From Halobacteriales archaeon (lineage in GTDB: Archaea; Thermoplasmatota; SW-10-69-26; JACQPN01; JAIVGT01): a DNA stretch of 10,792 nucleotides. Made by a program: the position numbers and the translations under genes. The DNA lies in NCBI GenBank assembly GCA_020201485.1, contig JAIVGT010000211.1:1-10792 (forward strand). Direction: 5' to 3'. The notes beneath the pieces were generated by a model. That model did no database searches and had not been told where the DNA came from. It worked only from the letters and a program-made list of their open reading frames with translations. Position 1 is the stretch's first letter; each line of letters begins with the position of its first letter. Positions 7,766 to 10,792 of the stretch are shown here, piece by piece.

Positions 7766-8533
7766 TCAGTCTTGCGCGAACACGAGGAGCGAGCGCCCGA
7801 CGCCGATGACCTGGGCCGGGCGGAGGGCATGCGCGCGGCCCTTCGGGATGGGCTCCCAATCGACGCTCGTGCCGTTCTTGCTGCCGGGCACGTCCTCGAG
7901 CAGGAAGCGCTCCCCGTCGCGCCGCACCACGCTGTTCTCCAGGCTCACGTACGGGTCGTAGTCGAGGGAGACCGCGATGCCCCGCCGCCGGCCGATGACC
8001 CATTGCCCGTCCGCGGCCAGGCGCGCGTCGAGGGGGAAGCTCTTGCCCTCGTACAGGCCGTGCACCAGGACGAGGCGGGGGCCCTTGGCGCGCGTCGCCT
8101 CGCCCGGTGCCGCGCCCAGCGTGCCCGTGACCTCGCCCACCGCGCCCCGTCCCGCGTACAGCGTCGAGACCTTGCGCAGGTCCTCCGTGACCGCGTACAC
8201 CTTCTGGCTGTTCACGGTGTACACGTTGGCCCCGCGCGACCCCTCGCCCGCCGGCTCGACGCGCACCAGGTCCGCGTCCACGAGCTTGTCGAGGTGGGCC
8301 TGGATGGTCTGCTTGCTCGCGGTCCGCTCCGGGTTCTCGCCCGGCTCGACGCGCAGCGGGCTGAGCCGGATGTCGGACACGAGGTGGGGGAAGCGCAGGA
8401 TGCGCAGCAGCTCCAGCCGCGCCGGGTAGGCGAGCGCGGCGAGGAACTCCGCGAGGCTGCCGTAGTCCACGTCCGCCGGGCCGCTCGCCATGCCGGGCGC
8501 AGGGCGCTGCGGTCCCTTCACGGTGGCGGTCAT
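7766..8533 (-). CDS. Winged-helix DNA-binding protein fused to an FHA domain
   Basis: Predicted 255-residue cytoplasmic transcriptional regulator. Residues about 25-125 form an ArsR-like winged helix: LAEFLAALAYPARLELLRIL, then KQTIQAHLDKLVDADLVRVEP as recognition helix and turn, then a wing around NVYTVN. After a Gly/Ala linker, residues about 152-255 form an FHA domain with VIGRR (Gly181, Arg182), YVSLEN (Ser197), LLEDVPGSKNGTSV (Asn220) and a final GRSLLVF strand. FHA domains bind phosphothreonine, so this protein probably reads a phosphorylated partner or itself, with the nearby receptor kinase an obvious candidate. The His usually found in the vSrxH motif is Asn here. The start at 8533 has GGTG 6 nt upstream; an inner ATG at 8491 is the alternative. 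It precedes the lipoprotein gene and diverges from the small secreted-protein gene. EmbR is a bacterial parallel (DNA-binding plus FHA, kinase-controlled). Confidence 0.88.
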   Translation of the reverse strand: MTATVKGPQRPAPGMASGPADVDYGSLAEFLAALAYPARLELLRILRFPHLVSDIRLSPLRVEPGENPERTASKQTIQAHLDKLVDADLVRVEPAGEGSRGANVYTVNSQKVYAVTEDLRKVSTLYAGRGAVGEVTGTLGAAPGEATRAKGPRLVLVHGLYEGKSFPLDARLAADGQWVIGRRRGIAVSLDYDPYVSLENSVVRRDGERFLLEDVPGSKNGTSVDWEPIPKGRAHALRPAQVIGVGRSLLVFAQD

Positions 8534-8593
8534 CGGCGGCACCACGCGGAGCGCGTCATGGCCGGCCAGGCGTCCCGCGGGCATGAAGCCGGA

Positions 8594-8614
8594 CCAGGCG
8601 ACCGCCTGGCGGTC
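8594..8614. promoter_or_regulatory. Two overlapping perfect inverted repeats in a divergent intergenic region (candidate operator)
   Basis: CCAGGCG-AC-CGCCTGG (8594-8609) and GACCGCC-T-GGCGGTC (8600-8614) are both perfect inverted repeats and share bases, so they are mutually exclusive as hairpins. They lie in the 111-bp gap between the divergent FHA regulator (start 8533) and the first small secreted-protein gene (start 8645). A winged-helix dimer site is a reasonable guess. In DNA this GC-rich chance palindromes are more common, so confidence is modest. Confidence 0.4.
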
Positions 8615-8644
8615 CAGGTCGGCCCGGACGCCCTTCGCCGCCCC

Positions 8645-8860
8645 ATGTCCCTCCCGCTGCGCGTCATCGTGCTCGCGAGCATCGCCCTGCTGACCATCGC
8701 CACCCCGGCCGAGGCCTGGCACGCCCGGGTCGAGGGCTGCCTCCAGCCCTGCTCCGTGCCCACGGTCGTGACCACGCCCGACCTGCCCTGGCTCGCGCCC
8801 TACCACCCGCCGAACCCCTGCCTCCCGGTGGCCGGGTTCCTCGCCTGCGTCGTCTTCTGA
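8645..8860 (+). CDS. Small secreted four-cysteine protein (71 aa)
   Basis: The 71-residue product starts MSLPLRVIVLASIALLTIAT, a clear signal peptide with likely cleavage after PAEA (about residue 24). That leaves a mature chain of about 47 residues rich in Pro, with Cys32, Cys36, Cys59 and Cys68. The cysteine content and small size fit an exported disulfide-stabilised peptide. The ATG at 8645 is chosen because the hydrophobic leader begins there; the long open frame upstream is a shadow of the FHA gene. There is no clear ribosome-binding site, so a leaderless transcript is possible. A hairpin element follows the stop directly. I do not recognise the family; toxin, bacteriocin-like peptide or surface component are all possible. 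Confidence 0.65.
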   Translation: MSLPLRVIVLASIALLTIATPAEAWHARVEGCLQPCSVPTVVTTPDLPWLAPYHPPNPCLPVAGFLACVVF

Positions 8861-8883
8861 CCGCCAGCCACCCGGCTGGGCGG
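8861..8883 (+). repeat. 23-nt bulged hairpin element, copy A
   Basis: Left arm CCGCCAGCC, loop ACCC, right arm GGCTGGGCGG, immediately after the stop codon of the 71-aa gene and followed by CTTCTTCTTCC. A GC-rich stem then a pyrimidine-rich tract would suit a transcription terminator or processing signal. The arms are identical to copies B and C. Confidence 0.75.
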
Positions 8884-8942
8884 CTTCTTCTTCCATCCAT
8901 CGCGTGCCAGGCCGAGCCCCATGCGCGCCCTCCTCGGAGCTG
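8861..8942 (+). repeat. 82-bp direct repeat, copy 1
   Basis: Identical to 9192-9273 except for one base in the hairpin loop (C at 8871, A at 9202). The unit holds the hairpin, a pyrimidine tract, a leader (CCATCCATCGCGTGCCAGG and following bases), the ATG at 8921 and the first seven codons, MRALLGA. The copies are 331 bp apart, start to start, which is one gene plus spacer. Confidence 0.95.
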
Positions 8943-9184
8943 CCGTGCTGAGCCTGCTGCTGACCGTCCCGACCGCGCTCGCCGCGCCCGCGGCCGACCC
9001 CCGTCCCTCCGTAGCCCCGCAGGCGGAGATCATGCCGTACGTGTGCTACATCGTGTTCACGGGCTCCCCGCTCTACGGGCCGTGCATCGTGGCCTGGACC
9101 GTGGTGAGCATCGTCGTGCGCGACTGCGTGTCCGTCCCCACGCCCTACGACGAGCTGTCGCGCGTGTGCAGCTCGCTGAACTGA
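8921..9184 (+). CDS. Small secreted four-cysteine protein (87 aa)
   Basis: The 87-residue product begins MRALLGAAVLSLLLTVPTAL, a strong signal peptide with probable cleavage near ALAA or APAA (residues 19-25). After a short Pro-rich stretch the mature part has evenly spaced cysteines at 42, 55, 69 and 83 (12, 13 and 13 residues between), within a hydrophobic segment containing YIVFTG and CIVAWTVVSIVV. The segment is too interrupted by cysteine and Pro/Gly to be a confident membrane helix. The gene lies 60 nt after the 71-aa gene, inside the repeated-leader block. No family is recognised. Its leader and first seven codons are duplicated before the broken third gene, suggesting members of this block arise by local duplication with diverging mature parts. 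Confidence 0.65.
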   Translation: MRALLGAAVLSLLLTVPTALAAPAADPRPSVAPQAEIMPYVCYIVFTGSPLYGPCIVAWTVVSIVVRDCVSVPTPYDELSRVCSSLN

Positions 9185-9191
9185 ACCGCGA

Positions 9192-9214
9192 CCGCCAGCC
9201 AACCGGCTGGGCGG
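9192..9214 (+). repeat. 23-nt bulged hairpin element, copy B
   Basis: Left arm CCGCCAGCC, loop AACC, right arm GGCTGGGCGG, 7 nt after the stop of the 87-aa gene, followed by CTTCTTCTTCC. Copies B and C share the preceding CGCGA and the same 7-nt distance from a stop codon. Confidence 0.75.
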
Positions 9215-9273
9215 CTTCTTCTTCCATCCATCGCGTGCCAGGCCGAGCCCCATGCGCGCCCTCCTCGGAGCTG
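9192..9273 (+). repeat. 82-bp direct repeat, copy 2
   Basis: Second copy of the hairpin-leader-ATG-MRALLGA unit, differing from 8861-8942 at one loop base. Similarity stops at 9273, which is exactly where the reading frame of the downstream small gene is lost. Confidence 0.95.
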
Positions 9274-9394
9274 GAACCTCGGGCAGCACGGGCTGGCCGA
9301 GACGTGCATCGGCGAGGTGTTTGCCATCCTCGGCCTGTGCACGCGCCTCCCCCCGCCGCCCGTCCTCCTCATCGGCTGCCTCGTGCTCGACTGA
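9252..9394 (+). pseudogene. Broken third small secreted cysteine-protein gene
   Basis: The ATG at 9252 starts MRALLGA like the 87-aa gene, but that frame then reads low-complexity Arg/Ser/Pro sequence. A different frame, from about 9272 to a stop at 9392-9394, reads WNLGQHGLAETCIGEVF, then a cysteine, a PPPP run and a third cysteine near the end. Those cysteines are 11 and 12 residues apart, close to the 12-13 spacing of the 87-aa protein, so this looks like a related mature domain. The second frame has no ATG or GTG start after the preceding stop. A deletion removing the rest of the signal peptide and shifting frame explains it; a misjoin at the repeat would look the same. It ends 2 nt from the convergent cupin gene. 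Confidence 0.5.
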
Positions 9395-9396
9395 GG

Positions 9397-9759
9397 TCAC
9401 ATCCGCTCCAGCGTGTCGCGCGTGCGCGCCTCGCGCACGTTGCCCGTGTTCAGCGTGCCCTTCGGCTCGATGAGCACGGCGTGCACCTCCTCCTCCGCCA
9501 CCGGGCAGTGCTCCACGCCCCTGGGCACGACGATGAACTCGCCCGGGCCCAGCACGCGGTCGCCGTCGCGGAACCGGATGGTGAGCGTCCCCTTCACCAC
9601 GAGGAACAGCTCGTCCTCGTGCTCGTGGTGGTGCCAGGTGAACGCGCCCTGGAACTTCGCCACCTTGACGTAGGCGTCGTTCACCTCGCCCACGATGGCC
9701 GGCTTCCAGGGCTCCTTCACCAGGCCCAGCTTCTCCGCCAGGTTCACCGGCTCGGGCAT
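9397..9759 (-). CDS. Small single-domain cupin protein
   Basis: A 120-residue cytoplasmic protein with one conserved cupin barrel, complete in length for the family. Cupin motif 1 is seen as WHHHEHEDELFLVVKG (42-57), giving His43, His45 and Glu50 as likely metal ligands. Motif 2 is PGEFIVVPRGVEH (72-84), with His84. All four expected ligands are present, so it should bind a divalent metal. The C-terminal ending IEPKGTLNTGNV is common in small cupin_2 proteins of unknown substrate. The ATG is 3 nt after the stop of the sialidase-like gene with no separate ribosome-binding site visible, suggesting coupled translation. The enzymatic or binding role cannot be told from sequence; a sugar-related role is only suggested by the neighbour. 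Confidence 0.92.
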   Translation of the reverse strand: MPEPVNLAEKLGLVKEPWKPAIVGEVNDAYVKVAKFQGAFTWHHHEHEDELFLVVKGTLTIRFRDGDRVLGPGEFIVVPRGVEHCPVAEEEVHAVLIEPKGTLNTGNVREARTRDTLERM

Positions 9760-9762
9760 GGC

Positions 9763-10792
9763 TCAGGGAAGGCGCGGCAGAGCCAAGAAGGTCGCGTTGC
9801 CCCTGGCCTTAAGGTCCACGGGATGCGCGCGGAGCAGCGGCCCGGTCTCGAGCACGGCGAGCGCCGTGTCCCGGCTGCGGCTCTGCAGCTTCGTCGCGGT
9901 GAGGTTGCCCGCGCAGTCCTTCGTGCAGCCGTCCGTGAACGCGACGTAGATGCGGCCGTCCTTGTCTGCGACCATGTCGATGAAGTCGAGCAGGTTGCGC
10001 GCCGGGTCCCCGCCCCCGCCTTCCCACATGTAGCCGATCTGCACCGGGTCGGTGTCGTTCGTGACCTGCTGCGTGACGAACGTCGGGCTCGTGCCCGCCG
10101 CGTCGTAGGTCATGGTCACGAACAGGTGCCAGCGCGTGTCGTCGGTGGCATCGCTCGCCGCGCTCGCCACGTCGCGCGTGCCGAGGTAGGCGAAGGCGAG
10201 CTTCCCGTCGTCCCCGCCCGTCATGGCGAGGAAGCGCGTGCTCGTCACGTCCGGCGGGCTGACACGGATGGGCCGGCTGATCGTGGTGAACGCGTCCTTG
10301 CTGCGAAGCTGCGCGCGACCGTGGGCTGCCCGCAGTCCAGGCCGAGGGGCACGAACACCGTGCCGTTCGGGGCCGCGGCCGGATGCCCGTTGATGCCGCC
10401 GCACTGGCCGGCGTTCGCCACCTCGTTGTCGGTGGGATACGTGCTGCCGCCGTCGGTGCTCATGGCGCACCGAGTGGACGGGCCGTTGCCCTCCTCCTGC
10501 GACTTGATGTCGTTGTAGCAGAAGTAGACCACGTTCGGGTAGTCGGAGCCGAGGACGGGCGGGAGCATGAGCAGGCCGTTGTCCTTCGTGTACCCGCCCG
10601 TGGCGAGCTTCTGGTGGTCGATGCCGGGCAGGCCGCACGCCATGGGCCGGTCGCTCCACACGCCCTCGCTGCACGCCAGGGTCGGGAACATGAACGGGGC
10701 GAAGACGCGGTCCGTGACCGGGTCCACCCAGAGCATGGGGTCGCTGTTCCGCACCGGGTCGCGCGTGACCGGGGTGGTGTTGTCGTGGAAGC
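9763..10792 (-). CDS. Sialidase/BNR-repeat-like beta-propeller protein (C-terminal part, frame-disrupted)
   Basis: The gene enters from the right edge; its first visible residues read FHDNTTPVTRDPVRNSDPM, then VDPVTDRVFAPFMF. It contains an Asp-box, STDGGSTY (about 10450), characteristic of sialidase/BNR propellers. Later stretches such as DGKLAFAYLGTRD, WHLFVTMTYD and DKDGRIYVAFTDGC resemble further blades. Such proteins are usually extracellular and either cleave sialic-acid-like sugars or only bind. The frame changes near 10308-10325: LGLDCGQPTVA in one frame continues as QLRSKDAFTTISRPIRV in the next, with no visible loss of protein sequence, so a one-base loss or two-base gain in a GCGCGC run explains it. 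The stop at 9763-9765 lies 3 nt before the cupin ATG. Signal peptide and any catalytic residues lie outside the window. Confidence 0.75.
   Translation of the reverse strand, partial: LPRQHHPGHARPGAEQRPHALGGPGHGPRLRPVHVPDPGVQRGRVERPAHGVRPARHRPPEARHGRVHEGQRPAHAPARPRLRLPERGLLLLQRHQVAGGGQRPVHSVRHEHRRRQHVSHRQRGGERRPVRRHQRASGRGPERHGVRAPRPGLRAAHGRAQLRSKDAFTTISRPIRVSPPDVTSTRFLAMTGGDDGKLAFAYLGTRDVASAASDATDDTRWHLFVTMTYDAAGTSPTFVTQQVTNDTDPVQIGYMWEGGGGDPARNLLDFIDMVADKDGRIYVAFTDGCTKDCAGNLTATKLQSRSRDTALAVLETGPLLRAHPVDLKARGNATFLALPRLP

Noticed and set aside
3265..7809. A 1514-codon open frame on the + strand across the kinase and lipoprotein genes
   Set aside because: It is extremely Arg/Pro/Gly-rich with no domain motifs; high GC suppresses stop codons in shadow frames.
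7735..7830. An upstream extension of the lipoprotein frame to an ATG at 7830
   Set aside because: It would add 32 residues before a good signal peptide and overlap the FHA gene; the ATG at 7734 gives a normal lipoprotein start.
8534..8644. Archaeal TATA box/BRE for the divergent promoters
   Set aside because: No convincing A/T-rich hexamer is present at a sensible distance; I could not support a promoter call.
8861..9273. Integron-type attC sites or a CRISPR array
   Set aside because: There is no GTTRRRY-like core and no integrase or Cas gene, only two long repeats, and the spacer is a gene.
1..10792. tRNA, rRNA or riboswitch genes
   Set aside because: I found no cloverleaf-type pattern, CCA-end context or known aptamer core by eye.

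Overview
The window is high-GC DNA (about 70% by eye, with G/C at most codon third positions) and reads as a euryarchaeal chromosome, probably a GC-rich Thermoplasmatota-type lineage. The firmest sign of an archaeon is a complete tRNA-splicing endonuclease of the two-repeat type placed directly behind purL-purQ. The proteins are not strongly acidic, so a haloarchaeon is unlikely. The phylum-level guess is inference.

Region 1 (1-3231, + strand) is housekeeping. It holds the 3' part of purL, which carries an internal gap and frame change near position 940, then purQ (ATGA overlap), then endA (3-nt spacing). Spacing suggests a single transcription unit.

Region 2 (3245-8533) looks like a signalling locus. 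A + strand gene encodes a single-pass receptor Ser/Thr kinase: signal peptide, PQQ-like propeller, PKD domain, membrane helix, then an intact kinase domain. Convergent with it, sharing one CTAG palindrome for both stop codons, is a - strand pair: a winged-helix/FHA protein, then a lipoprotein made of three tandem four-cysteine domains. A kinase beside a phosphothreonine-reader fused to a DNA-binding domain suggests outside-to-gene signalling.

Region 3 (8534-9394, + strand) is an unusual block of tiny secreted cysteine-containing proteins, divergent from the FHA gene. Two are intact (71 and 87 aa). A third begins with a copy of an 82-bp segment also found before the second gene (hairpin, leader, ATG and first seven codons), then falls out of frame. 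A 23-nt hairpin with a conserved bulged G follows three different stop codons here: those of the FHA gene and of the two small genes. Two overlapping perfect inverted repeats lie in the divergent 111-bp gap.

Region 4 (9397-10792, - strand) holds a cupin gene and, 3 nt upstream of it, the C-terminal part of a sialidase/BNR-like beta-propeller protein whose reading frame breaks near 10310.

I saw no RNA genes, CRISPR arrays, transposases or replication origin. Apart from the coding regions there is no empty stretch longer than 300 bases. The frame breaks in purL and in the sialidase-like gene both fall on the same 10-mer (CGCGCGCAGC), which raises the possibility of sequencing or assembly error rather than gene decay.
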